DNA of 49,275 nucleotides from Chara braunii (lineage: Eukaryota; Streptophyta; Charophyceae; Charales; Characeae), in contig BFEA01000173.1 of assembly GCA_003427395.1 (NCBI GenBank), positions 2,298,264 through 2,347,538 of the forward strand. The letters run 5' to 3'. Made by a program: the position numbers and the translations under genes. The notes below the pieces were generated by a model, which was not told where the DNA came from, did no database searches, and was given only the letters and a program-made list of their open reading frames with translations. Shown here one piece after another: positions 40,718 to 49,275 of the stretch; the first letter of the stretch is position 1; each line of letters begins with the position of its first letter.

Positions 40718-41743
40718 TCACGTTCGAAGCATGAAACACTGAGGCAAATCACACAACATCAGAGTATCATTGGCTACTTTCCTGAATTCAGATAAGGCAA
40801 TCATGTCGTCAAACTTAATGCGAAATGTAAGATCCGTAGATAGACTCAAGCCGAAACGATTACGAAAACATCGAGACACCAGTCTGCGCAGATATTTTCT
40901 CGTCGAGTTCCTAGAAAAGTCCTTAATGACCCGATAGATGCGGAGCACGACTTCCATATTCCATCTATATAAGTCATTCAACTTTTTCGGGTTGCACAAA
41001 ATTCCGACTAACATCTTTTTCAGGTACTTACACTTTGACTTCCATTTAACAACAAAGAGCACCTCAAAAACACCACCCTGCTCAAACATATTTTTACAAT
41101 CCTTTAGGGCTATAGTGCAAGAAAGACATTTAATTTTGCTCTCCCCGAAGGATTTTGATAACTTTTTCCATTTCGGGGTCCAATCATTCCCGTCATCCGT
41201 TCGTATCACACAACACTGATTCCCGGCGCTCAGGATCCCATCCAAAAACGAATGCATGTCCAAAAAACTCGAATTATTAAACACCTGGTAAAAACGAATC
41301 GTTCTGACCAAAGTGTTAGATTGAGTATCGCACTTGACTCCTTTGTCTCGGTTCCTCTCTCTCCTCCTCTGCTTGCATTTTCTCAACTTCTTGGACTCTC
41401 TTTTTACACCCCTGGAGTTGAGAAAAGGTGACCACCTACTAATGTACAGCTCTTCTAACCTTCCCAAATTTGTTCCTTTGAAGATATCCACAGGTATTAA
41501 CACGAAGTTCCCAACTCCAAAAGATGTGATCCATCGATGAAAGTGCGATTGTGTACGTTTACGGACCGCGTACAAGTGTTCCCGCCAACAAGTAATGTTA
41601 TCCCGTGTAGTTTTTCCGACATAACACAACTTACAATACGGGGAGACTGCCACGTATACCACACTACTCAGATTCAAGAAGCCTATCCCATGTGTCTCAT
41701 ACAGGTACAACCACCAATTCACGTATATGTGAAACCACTTCAC
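40718..41743 (-). CDS. PLE GIY-YIG endonuclease ORF (341 aa)
   Basis: An uninterrupted frame. The GIY position reads VYV (29-31) and the YIG position YVG (41-43). R54 and H56 in WREHL, E98 in LEELY (catalytic Glu) and N109 complete the active-site set. A Cys pair (C37, C40) sits between the two motifs, reminiscent of the zinc-binding CCHH of other PLE endonucleases; a paired His set is less clear. A Lys/Arg-rich stretch follows (113-140). The upstream Met-Trp-rich start may not be the true start, because the ancestral protein probably began far upstream. Confidence 0.85.
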   Translation of the reverse strand: MKWFHIYVNWWLYLYETHGIGFLNLSSVVYVAVSPYCKLCYVGKTTRDNITCWREHLYAVRKRTQSHFHRWITSFGVGNFVLIPVDIFKGTNLGRLEELYISRWSPFLNSRGVKRESKKLRKCKQRRRERNRDKGVKCDTQSNTLVRTIRFYQVFNNSSFLDMHSFLDGILSAGNQCCVIRTDDGNDWTPKWKKLSKSFGESKIKCLSCTIALKDCKNMFEQGGVFEVLFVVKWKSKCKYLKKMLVGILCNPKKLNDLYRWNMEVVLRIYRVIKDFSRNSTRKYLRRLVSRCFRNRFGLSLSTDLTFRIKFDDMIALSEFRKVANDTLMLCDLPQCFMLRT

Positions 41744-41920
41744 TTGCTTAGATAAAGTTAGAAGTACAACGATCAGACGACGAAATTTGAATTACAATGA
41801 AGGCTTGTGATGTATTTGTAGACTTCCCACCATCGTGTCGGGTCAATCTCGCTTCACTATTGATTGTCAACAGACGCGTTTCCAGGTCCAGTATCAAAAG
41901 AATCAGTGATCGGATGACTT

Positions 41921-42330
41921 TCACTTCCTTGTCATTTCCCAGGAACTGGTGCCTGAAACGGTACTCAGCAATGTCAAGGATAGCATCAATCTTCCCCTCG
42001 TAGTGCAGGCCTTCCTCCCTGAGATACGTTGAATCTCATCAACACGAGAATCTTTCAACTCCCTCATCACAGCATCAAGGTAGTGCAATTTTGTCAGGGT
42101 TTTACTCACTGGAGTGAGACGACCACTTGATGGTGATTTCTTCTTGGCCGACTTCATCACCTTGGTGAGCGGGGTCTTGATTTGCGTCTTCTTATTTGTC
42201 AGGATAGGTGTACGCCCACTCTTCTTCCTTGCCTTCGATCTCGTCATCCTTTCGTTTAGCTCGACGGGCTTGATGCCGCACTTTCGTGGAGTTCTCTTGG
42301 GGGGTAACTTCATTGGTGGGTTATCCTCAA
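41921..42330 (-). pseudogene. PLE basic region with SAP-like motif
   Basis: The frame MKLPPKRTPRKCGIKPVELN continues with MTRSKARKK and a Lys/Ser/Thr-rich stretch, then YLDAVMRELKDSRVDEIQRIS. A one-base shift at about 42018 moves to the frame REEGLHYEGKIDAILDIAEY. Together these give the helix-Gly-helix pattern of a SAP DNA-binding motif (Leu, Leu, Gly-Leu, Gly-Lys, Ile-Leu). It lies directly before the GIY-YIG segment, so it may help target chromatin or AT-rich DNA. Confidence 0.55.
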
Positions 42331-42673
42331 ATACAGCGTCATCTTCCCTTTTACGTTTCTCATTAATGCATAGTTGTCATGTATTCTCGCTCAACTTCTG
42401 CGTGAGGCTAGTCTCACTCCCTTCATCACTGTAGTCCGACGACACATCCTTGTTCAAGGCGTACTCAACTTTTTTTTCCCCTTTACATCTTTCGCTCCAG
42501 CTAATAGCGTTGGCATCACCGATGTCTTCCACTTGTTAATCCAATCATCCTTAATCTCGCTCATCATCATCGCCTCGTGTAGGGTCACATCTTTCTCCAT
42601 TTTTGCCCTTAAAACAACTTCCTGCTTGGCTTTCTCCTGCTTCTTCCGCTTCTTCGCTTCTCATTGTGTTTCT

Positions 42674-43228
42674 TCATCGGCTCTCCGAGCTTCCTCTTCC
42701 TTCATCATGCGCCCATATCTTCTCCAACTTGAAGTTCTTTCTGGCTTTCTCTTCTTTCTCAGTCTTTTCGGCGTCGAGATGCTCCTTTATAGTGGCAAAC
42801 CCTTGGGATAGTTCAAACAGTTTTTCGCACAGCTCGGCTTCCTTCCTCGGTGGCGAGTAGTATCTTCTTGATTCATATCTTCGAGGAGATCTCGACCTCC
42901 TAAAATCACTCGAGGTTGATGGTCGGCTCGAAAGGTGCTGCCTGTCTCGATTCAGGTACTGATTAGCATAGTGTCCGGGTTGATAACAATTAAACCAGGT
43001 AGATATCTTGTATGGTCTGCGGTCGCCACCGACAGACTCCCTGTTGTCATCTCGTCGATCAGAACTCGACATCGCAGCTGACCCAGGTGCTCGATACCCG
43101 TACGTAATCCCGGTCTTCCGCACTCCATCTCGTCCGAAACTCTCTACAAGCTTTTCATCTTGAAATCTTCCGACATCATAACAAAACACGTAGTGAATAG
43201 TAACAATAGCCAGACAGAACACGCTCAC
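42674..43228 (-). pseudogene. PLE upstream ORF with degenerate CCHC knuckle
   Basis: This 184-aa frame contains WFNCYQPGHYANQYLNRDRQ, a gag-type CX2CX4HX4C knuckle in which the first and last Cys are Trp and Tyr, so it cannot bind zinc normally. Ser/Arg repeats (SRSPRRYESRRYY) and a Glu/Lys-rich coiled coil follow. It starts 48 bases inside the 5' pseudo-LTR and points the same way as the GIY-YIG/RT. A gag-like nucleic-acid-binding part of the PLE is the simplest reading. Confidence 0.6.
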
Positions 43229-43275
43229 TTCAACCTGGTAAGCTTCCCCAGGTAAGTTTACATGTGCGGTGATGA

Positions 43276-43763
43276 GTTGTGAGTGTACAACACTTCAACA
43301 TACACAGTCACCGTAACGGCAAATAAACAAGTATATAACAAAATTACAACATTCCACTCAATTCAAACCAACAGTCCCAAGAATGAACCTCGATCCACAA
43401 ACCACCCACGGCGGCAGTCTACAGTCGTCACGATAGACTATTCGACCGCGGAACCTGAGAGGTTGAACTAAGTCTACGTCTACCTATTAATAGTTCGGAT
43501 CGGAACATGATTCGGTCTAACTGCCTTATTAAAGCTCGGTGACCCATTCTAGGTACTGAAAAAATGGACTACTAGAAGCCAAGTACTCCTGTCAGAAAGG
43601 TCCCGAGAGACCCCATCGTTCTGTACTTTCTGAAAACCAGGCCTGCACAAAAGTTAAAAGGCTAAAAACTAAAAAGGGTTATTCTAGGTCCAATAGGCAG
43701 ACATGTACACACAAATCCAAAAGTGACCAAAACCAATCCAAGCTAAACACCCCGTTCGAATCC
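43276..43763 (-). repeat. PLE pseudo-LTR, 5' copy
   Basis: The partner of 38400-38893. It ends at GTTCGAATCC (43754-43763), the last shared bases, and beyond that the flank is AT-rich. Differences between the copies are mainly point changes plus a few short indels, so the insertion is old. Confidence 0.88.
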
Positions 43764-44863
43764 GATTGATAGCCTAGTTATTTTATCAATAATTATGACA
43801 CTTGTAAATCATTGTTACTCCTATTCATATTTTTATTTGTAGATATGATATGTAATTATAGACAATGAGATAAGTTTTTTATCGAAATGGCAAAAAAATA
43901 AATAACTTGAATTGCATGTATTATCAGGGGTTTTCATATTTTCGCTTGAACAAAATCCTTAGGATTCTAAGTGTATGAACAAGATTCTTTGCGAAGTAAA
44001 AAACAAAACAAAAAAAAGAATAAAAAAATATTTTTTCATAACCACTAAAAGTGGCGAGGAAAAAAAAAGGTTTTTCCATAGCAAATCATTACTAGGCAAA
44101 ACACCATATATTTAAGAATTGAAATATTCATATTTTAATGATATCAAAAGACCGTGTGTATAGTCCTATAAGTTATGTATCAGGACGAACATGTTCGAGG
44201 GTTTCGGGAACATGCGAACGTGTTATCGTATTTACGAATACGTTCGTGAGAACATATTCTTTCATCTGTGAGCAAACTTTTTTTTTTTAATTTTTTTTTT
44301 AAATTTTTTAATTTTTCGTTTCCGTTTGACTAAGAATTTGAAGATATGTCAGAGACAAAAGTTGCTTGTGTTAATTTTTTATGTAACATACATTTTTTGA
44401 CAAGGATTTTATTGTTAACTTCAAAACTGTTAAAAACGACATATAATCCTATATGTCAAAATTCACTAAAACTGTTTGTTTATAACTTTCGAGTTTGTTT
44501 TATTGAAGTTTTTTTTTTTTGTCAGTCTATTGAGAATGACTTATAGTCCTATAACACGATTTTTGCAAGAAAAAATTTTCCTTCATATTTTGAGGATCGC
44601 TTGACTCAATTGACTGTTGTCCCGGTTTTTTGCCTCGTTTATGGAGAAGTGGTTGAAAATTATTTTTTTTAATTAGAAATATAAGTTTGACTTCTACTTT
44701 TTCACTCTATACAAAATGTTGGGTTTTGTGGTTTTGTTGGGTTTTCATGAATCTTGTGTTTATGTGTTTATGATCGTGTGACTTCTCTACTACTACATTC
44801 ACTCCGAGTTGTCAAACGACTGCAGGTTTTAGTGCACAACTTGATAGAGATTTTTTCTTCATG

Positions 44864-44868
<5 letters not shown>
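43764..44868. other. AT-rich DNA without gene
   Basis: Long A and T runs (44278-44330, 44511-44520) and short frames only. Nothing recognisable. Confidence 0.6.

Positions 44869-44945
<77 letters not shown>
44869..44945 (+). repeat. CT microsatellite
   Basis: A pure CT run of about 38 units. The Leu-Ser frame through it is an artefact. Confidence 0.97.
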
Positions 44946-44951
<6 letters not shown>

Positions 44952-44989
44952 ATCTCCGAGGAATAACTTATTGATCATGTTATTTTTCT

Positions 44990-46240
44990 ACAAGGAGGGT
45001 TGACGTCCACCTTCAGCCAACACCTTGTATACAGGTATCTGCACTCGGGGGTGTTGTGAGACGTCAGTTTCTATTAGCTGGTTACAAAGCTTTGCAAACA
45101 GTTCACTGAATTTGAATCTCTTGTTCGTTGCCCACACTTGCTTGTTTATCGATGGACTCAACCACTTGAAAATAATGACAAGTCTTAGAGGATAATGAGC
45201 CTTGTAGAGCCAATAGCAGTCCGGTCTGCAACCTGACAATGGCAGGCAGGGGGCAACGGTTATCGTTGGCTTTGTGCTGCCAAATGGTAGGCAAAGGGCA
45301 GCGGCCATGGTGGGTCGAGCAGTAGCGGCCAAGCAAGTGGAGCGTCCATGGTCGGGCAGGGATTGGTTGTGGCTGACCCTAACATGCGTATCAAAACCCC
45401 TCGCTGTTTCGAAAGTTTGTGTGGCGAAGGGGAGTTTTCTTTTGAAAGTACCCCTCTCGAATTTCGTCTTACCACTTTCGAAAAATGCCTCGTTTCAAAA
45501 GGTTGTGTAGTGAGCCCCTATAGCATATTGTAAATTTGAAAGCACGGGTTCAACTAAAAAAAAAAAAAAAAAAAAGCCCCTTGCACATTGCGACAGAAGG
45601 CCAAAGCCTGAACGCTTCACCGCCTTTGAAAATAAAATTGCCCAGTCTGCGGTAAATGCATTCAACGATTTCTCATAAGCGAATTTCAAAAGTAGCGAGA
45701 GAATTCTTTTCGAGGCGTTGGATTTTATCAAAACAAACACAGAGGGCCACATCACATTTGTTGAATGCATGAGCAAAGGCCCACCGTTGGGCTTCTGCGC
45801 TGACAAGGCTAACCAAAAGGAAAAAAGACAGTTTGTCAAGAAGAACAAAGATTGAGCTTCTGCACTAACGACCTGCTCTGGTTCCTGAATGGCTGCGCTT
45901 TCGTGCTTGCCCGGTACCAGTAGAACTTCCGGCAGCGAAAATGACCTTATGACCTTACACTCTATTCCGGGAGGAAGGTAACCAGTATGCAGCAATGATA
46001 TTCGCCATTAGACACTGCTAATGTGGGTTTGGAGGAGGGTAGGGGGAGGTGCAAGTGACTCGCCAAAGATGCTCGGCACTAGCATCGCCAGTTTCCCCCA
46101 TCGGCAATGCCTGATCACCCTGCATCATCGTGATGAGGGGCTGATACAAGCCTTGCTCTCGCACCACTATTGTGGTGCAAACCTACCCCGTGGGTTGGGG
46201 AGAGTTCCAGGTTTGGTTGGTGTTCCCCCGTACTATACAT
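44990..46240. other. No recognisable gene
   Basis: Overlapping frames on both strands, the longest a 166-aa minus frame at 45495-45995 crossing an A22 run. None has a domain. Small TTTCGAAA-type motifs recur at 45408-45490. Confidence 0.5.
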
Positions 46241-46241
46241 A

Positions 46242-46275
46242 GGGCCTCGCTGCACTACGCTAGACACATGAAAAG
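46242..46275 (+). mobile_element. MITE end, GGGCCTCGC family (copy 5, partial)
   Basis: GGGCCTCGCTGCACTACGCT followed by AGACACATG matches the 5' end of the family. No matching 3' end is seen nearby. Confidence 0.5.
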
Positions 46276-46296
46276 TTTCAAGAGCACGTCTAGCGC

Positions 46297-46354
46297 TGTC
46301 AGACTCCTGGATTGGCATCAAGTGCTGTCAGACTCCTGGATTGGCATCAAGTGC
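46297..46354 (+). repeat. 29-bp exact tandem duplication
   Basis: GCTGTCAGACTCCTGGATTG plus nine more bases occurs twice in a row, just left of the Harbinger-like element. Confidence 0.85.
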
Positions 46355-46426
46355 TGCCGTCGCTGCACTTAGGGCATACTCACACGGGGACCTATAATCC
46401 CCAAATCCCAAAAATAAGGGTAAAAG

Positions 46427-46640
46427 GCTGGTCACACGGATCTACCAAATTCGCAAATGTACTATTCCAGTGCCCATTTGTCAGCGGCCTGGGAAGCCGC
46501 GGGCCAAGGGATTTTGCGGTCACCTCTGTAGGTGACCGCAAATGCCCTTTTTCATTTGTTGCATTTTTCTTCGAAAATTGGCAAAAATTCGTTCACAAAA
46601 GTTCTTGCACAATTAGTGGATAGCGCCGTGTGACCAGCCA
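46427..46640. mobile_element. Inner inverted-repeat element
   Basis: GGCTGGTCACACGG (46427-46440) and its exact complement at 46627-46640 bracket 214 bp inside the larger MITE. Both termini share CACACGG with the outer ends, so this may be a nested relative or a subterminal repeat. It contains a perfect 13-bp hairpin at 46513-46542. Confidence 0.65.
46513..46542 (+). repeat. 13-bp perfect hairpin
   Basis: TTTGCGGTCACCT (46513-46525) and AGGTGACCGCAAA (46530-46542) around CTGT. It is central in the inner element. Confidence 0.85.
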
Positions 46641-46783
46641 CGTACCAAATCCCCATTTCTCCAGACGGCCACGACCTTGTCCCATCTGAAAAGGCACAGC
46701 AGTGTGACGTGAACCATGCCCAAAACCTCAAATCGGCCCTCCCCAAATTGCGGATTTGGGGTCGCCGTGCGAGTATGCCCTTA

Positions 46784-46822
46784 CTCTGGACTCTCGACTC
46801 TGGACTCTCGACTCTCGTGAGC
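46784..46822 (+). repeat. CTCTGGACTCTCGA short repeats
   Basis: Two and a half copies of a 14-bp unit immediately right of the Harbinger-like element. Elsewhere to 47318 no gene is seen; an AGAGTG/CACTCT hairpin lies near 46995. Confidence 0.6.
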
Positions 46823-47318
46823 ATTCTTGACCGTCGGACAGACACTACACGACAGGGCAGCGACGATTTGTCCAACGAGACTGGAGGCCAACTCTCAAAT
46901 TTGCAAATTTGCAAACCGCATGGAAGCTTCAAGAGCTCGTCCGATGGGCCTTTGACCAAGAGCACTTCTCCACAGTTAGTGCAGGGATGACTCACTCTTG
47001 ACGAGAGTGAATCTGACAGCTCTTGAATGGAAATTTAGGACGCCGCATCAGCCGTGATGAACTCTTGATTTCTCAAGATTCAAGAGTAGAGGCCCATGGA
47101 GTAGGGATAGGATGAGATAGAATATATACAAAAGAAGAAGATTGAGAGAAGAATATAGATTACTGCAAAAAACAAAATAAAAAAAATCAAGCAGCAATAA
47201 AGTGACACCCATTGGGGCCTCATCATTCATGACGAACTGGCGACCCAGCCTCAATGCACGTGACCGCAAATCCGTCCAAAGAAAAAGACAAGTGTTCAAA
47301 GTGCCGTTGTGAGTATAA

Positions 47319-47415
47319 GGGCCAGATCCCACTAGCCCCTATTCTTCATTTCTGACCGTTGATCTTCGTAATCGAGGGTGAGAAATGAATAATCCAGGGT
47401 ACTGGGATCTGACCC
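47319..47415. mobile_element. 97-bp fold-back MITE with TAA target duplication
   Basis: GGGCCAGATCCCA and the inverted TGGGATCTGACCC are the ends, with about 40-bp imperfect inverted repeats meeting near the middle (CATTTCTGACC and GGTGAGAAATG). TAA flanks both sides (47316-47318, 47416-47418). It belongs with Tourist/Harbinger-type MITEs. Confidence 0.75.
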
Positions 47416-47534
47416 TAAGGCCCTCCTGTTCCTTTTTCTTTTTTTTTCCCTTTTTTGTCCTTTTTCCATTTGTCGTGCTGTCTTTCCAGGCAGGCTCTTC
47501 CTATCCTAACCGGTAGGGTGGCAGCCGTGACGAA

Positions 47535-47600
47535 TGTGCTACCGGTAGGAGAGCAATGTGCTACCGGTAGGAGAGCAATGTACTACCGGTAAGAGAGCAA
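47535..47600 (+). repeat. 22-bp tandem repeat, three units
   Basis: TGTGCTACCGGTAGGAGAGC plus AA occurs three times (the third with two changes). Each unit contains the palindrome TACCGGTA. Confidence 0.85.
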
Positions 47601-47647
47601 CCCAATCTGCTCTGCTCTGCTCGGGAGTTGCCGACCGGCTTCTGTCG

Positions 47648-47769
47648 GCCTCCATCTCATTTTACTCACCAAATGAGCAAAATGAGAGCGAATCTCCCCG
47701 TAGAACATGGTGAGATACACGGACATATTTTTGGTCTTTTTTGCATGTCGTGAGTGGTGGAGCAAGGCC
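47648..47769 (+). mobile_element. MITE, GGGCCTCGC family (copy 6)
   Basis: The interior TACTCACCAAATGAGCAAAA, GCGAATCTCCCCGTAGAACA and GGTGAGATACACGG matches the family, and the 3' end GTCGTGAGTGGTGGAGCAAG is its inverted terminus. The 5' terminus is altered. Confidence 0.65.
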
Positions 47770-47917
47770 ACGGAGTGGGCCGACCGGGGCCCACTACCGG
47801 TAGCAACGTTGAGTTTCGTCAACGGCTGAATCTGGATGTACAAAAATGTCCTCAACCTCACCTGTCCGCAAACATGTCCACATTCAGATGTTGCGCTGCT
47901 AGTGGGACCCCCCCACC

Positions 47918-47943
47918 CTGCCACCCCCCCCCCCCCCCCCCCC
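47918..47943. repeat. Poly-C tract
   Basis: A C-run of 18 or more with adjacent CCACCC. Length is unreliable. The Pro- and Gly-rich frames over it are artefacts. Confidence 0.95.
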
Positions 47944-47999
47944 GAATGGGGAGCACTGTACATGCACACACACATTGCTTCTGCAAGCTCGTCTGATGT

Positions 48000-48205
48000 G
48001 GGCGAAGCGGCAAGGAGAAAGGAGGTGAAGGAGAGGAGGCGGAGGAGGCGGAGGCGGAGGCGGAGGAAGAGGAGGGGGAGGCGGAGAAGGAGGAGGAGGG
48101 GTAGGAGGAGGGGACTTTTCCATAACAGTTACTCGTGATTATGTGTGTGTCACTGAGTGTGTTCTTTCAGTAAGGGGAGGAGGAGGGGGAGGAGGAGGAG
48201 AAGGG
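48000..48205 (+). repeat. GGA/GGC purine-rich tracts
   Basis: Imperfect GGAGGC and GGAGGAGGAG repeats at about 48010-48115 and 48175-48205 with ordinary sequence between. Confidence 0.85.
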
Positions 48206-48375
48206 AATGCCATACTAGTAAAGCCCCGCCGCACCTTGGCCGATGATGCCTTCTTCATAGGGGGGGATCCACTAAATTAAATCACCTTTTGTGAGGGACG
48301 ACGGGACGGGGGTTCCCGGTATTTGTAATAAAAAAGGGTAAGGAAAAAAATAAAAAAATAAAAATAAAAATAAAG

Positions 48376-48449
48376 ACGTGTACCTTTCCATTTAGTTGAT
48401 GTACATTCATTCTCATTTTGCACATTTGATGAGTGGTGCGGCGAGGTCC
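48376..48449 (-). mobile_element. MITE end, GGGCCTCGC family (copy 7, partial)
   Basis: On the minus strand it begins GGACCTCGCCGCACCACTCA and runs into TCAAATGTGCAAAATGAGAA, closely matching the family. A possible opposite end, GCCCCGCCGCACC, lies at 48224-48236, which would make a copy enlarged by an A-rich insertion. Confidence 0.6.
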
Positions 48450-48479
48450 TTTCTCTTTTTTGGTTCCGGAAGGCGATGT

Positions 48480-48730
48480 TGAGGTGAAGGAGGTGGAGGG
48501 AGGGAGGGAGGGAGGAGGAGGAGGAGGAGGAGGAGGAGGAGGAGGAGGAGGAAGAAGACTAGAGGAGGAGGAGGAGGAGAAGGAGGAGGAGGAGGAGGAG
48601 GAGGAGAATGGGGAAGATAAGGAGAGGGAGGAAAAGGATGTGGAGGTGAAGAAGAAGCAGAAGAGAGAGGTGGAGAATGAAGAAGAAGGAGAAGAAGGAG
48701 AGGAGAAGAAGGGGGGGAAAGGAGGGGGAG
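48480..48730 (+). repeat. GGA/GAA purine-rich tract
   Basis: About 250 nt of GAGGAGGAGGA and GAAGAAG variants. The Glu-Gly frame and the opposing Ser-Pro-Leu frames are by-products. Confidence 0.92.
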
Positions 48731-48791
48731 GGATGCGCTTTCGGCCATTATAGCTGAGGCAGGCGCAGGTGCCCAGTGTGCCACTCCTCTT

Positions 48792-48796
<5 letters not shown>

Positions 48797-48887
<91 letters not shown>

Positions 48888-48890
48888 TTC
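48797..48890 (+). repeat. CT microsatellite
   Basis: A CT run with a few TTT interruptions. It leads into the duplicated unique segment around the N. Confidence 0.95.
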
Positions 48891-49056
48891 TTTATCGCCG
48901 CGTCGCGCCGCGCCATGCTGCTGTCTTATCGTCCTTTTCACTGTCTTCGTGACGAATGAATNTCTCTCTCTCTCTCTCTCTCTTTCTTTATCGCCGCGTC
49001 GCGCCGCGCCATGCTGCTGTCTTATCGTCCTTTTCACTGTCTTCGTGACGAATGAA
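48871..49056 (+). repeat. About 90-bp duplication around one N (assembly)
   Basis: The sequence from the CT run through CTTTATCGCCGCGTCGCG to GTGACGAATGAAT occurs immediately before and immediately after the N at 48962, apparently without differences. Two contig ends overlapping the same locus would produce exactly this, so it is probably not biological. Confidence 0.8.
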
Positions 49057-49187
49057 TTTACGTTCAGTTCGGGTCTCGGTTCATCCAGTATTGCTACTGC
49101 TCGGCTCGACACGTGTGAAAAAGGCAAAGATTTGGGCGCTGAGTGTGTCTTTCCAACGTGTGGGTGAATTTACGACGAGTGCTATTG

Positions 49188-49219
49188 AACACATTGTGGT
49201 GAGTGTTGCATCGAGGCCC
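49188..49219 (+). mobile_element. MITE end, GGGCCTCGC family (copy 8, partial)
   Basis: ACACATTGTGGTGAGTGTTG then CATCGAGGCCC is a 3' terminus of the family. Its 5' part is not recognisable. Confidence 0.5.
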
Positions 49220-49244
49220 TTCACCATCTCCTCATCTCCTCCTC

Positions 49245-49248
<4 letters not shown>

Positions 49249-49275
<27 letters not shown>
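49249..49275 (+). repeat. CT microsatellite at window end
   Basis: A CT run continuing past the window edge. Confidence 0.95.

Larger units (their letters stand above)
38400..43763 (-). mobile_element. Penelope-like element, N-terminal GIY-YIG type
   Basis: Direct repeats of about 490 bp bound a minus-strand coding region ordered CCHC knuckle, basic region, SAP-like motif, GIY-YIG, Cys-x-Cys linker, RT. Canonical PLEs have the endonuclease after the RT. The reverse order plus a CxC linker is the hallmark reported for the Naiad/Chlamys clades, and pseudo-LTR arrangements are known for them. Frameshifts and stops occur in every segment, so it is a dead copy. The right boundary is sharp at 43763, where the two direct repeats diverge. 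Confidence 0.85.
46372..46780. mobile_element. PIF/Harbinger-like MITE with TTA target duplication
   Basis: The ends GGGCATACTCACACGG and the inverted CCGTGCGAGTATGCCC match at 15 of 16 positions, and TTA flanks both sides (46369-46371 and 46781-46783). A 3-bp TWA target duplication and ends starting GGG are characteristic of PIF/Harbinger. It is 409 bp without coding capacity and holds a second inverted-repeat element inside. Confidence 0.78.

Noticed and set aside
45495-45995. 166-aa minus-strand gene
   Set aside because: Crosses a long A-run giving poly-Phe; the rest has no recognisable motif.
48282-49127. 281-aa Arg/Glu and Ser/Pro protein
   Set aside because: It crosses an N, a probable assembly duplication, a CT microsatellite and a purine tract; no part is protein-like outside simple sequence.

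Overview
The window is nuclear, repeat-dominated eukaryotic DNA with no intact host gene I can recognise. Decayed Ty3/gypsy elements with plant-style initiator-tRNA-Met primer sites, a chromodomain retroelement, a Penelope-like element (PLE) with GIY-YIG upstream of the RT, abundant microsatellites and many small inverted-repeat transposons suggest a large green-lineage genome. A streptophyte alga such as Chara is my best guess; that is inference from element types, not from a marker gene.

Layout. 1-2250: a hammerhead ribozyme core at the left edge, then eleven copies of a 20-nt core (CATTCTGCTTAGAAACAATG), most with flanking arms that differ between copies but remain complementary within a copy. 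I consider this hairpin family the most unusual signal in the window. 2250-6150: no recognisable gene; poly-C and weak repeats. 6150-10651 (minus): decayed Ty3/gypsy element 1 (PBS, gag, retropepsin, partial RT, integrase), with a fold-back insertion and a deletion from RT motif C through RNase H. 10650-12700: featureless apart from CT/ATCT microsatellites. 12700-19120: MITEs, a 333-bp tandem repeat split by a 1.8-kb non-autonomous hAT-like transposon with near-perfect 8-bp target duplication, satellite-like arrays and tRNA-like SINE fragments. 19300-21400: TG microsatellites and purine/pyrimidine tracts.

22660-36000 (minus): a second Ty3/gypsy element, a chromovirus. Its gag and protease (32.7-35.9 kb) are separated from RT, RNase H, integrase and chromodomain (22.7-25.9 kb) by about 6.5 kb of other DNA. 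That block carries an uninterrupted 183-aa ORF and a 176-aa ORF, neither recognised, plus a weak LINE-like trace. Several active-site residues of the chromovirus are lost, and two of the losses are single G-to-A changes on the coding strand. 36-38.4 kb: AT-rich and purine-rich tracts and a dispersed repeat also present at 21.4 kb.

38400-43763 (minus): a PLE flanked by about 490-bp direct repeats (pseudo-LTRs). Its order is degenerate CCHC knuckle, basic region, SAP-like motif, GIY-YIG endonuclease, Cys-x-Cys linker, RT. This is the permuted (N-terminal endonuclease) class, with a large upstream region. It is broken by several frameshifts.

43.8-49.3 kb: AT-rich DNA, CT microsatellites, at least two PIF/Harbinger-like MITEs with TTA/TAA target duplications (one containing a second inverted-repeat element), further copies of the GGGCCTCGC MITE family, GGA-rich tracts, and a likely assembly duplication around a single N at 48962. 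None of the protein-coding elements looks autonomous now. The features with possible present activity are structural: the ribozyme, the covarying hairpins and the stable fold-backs.
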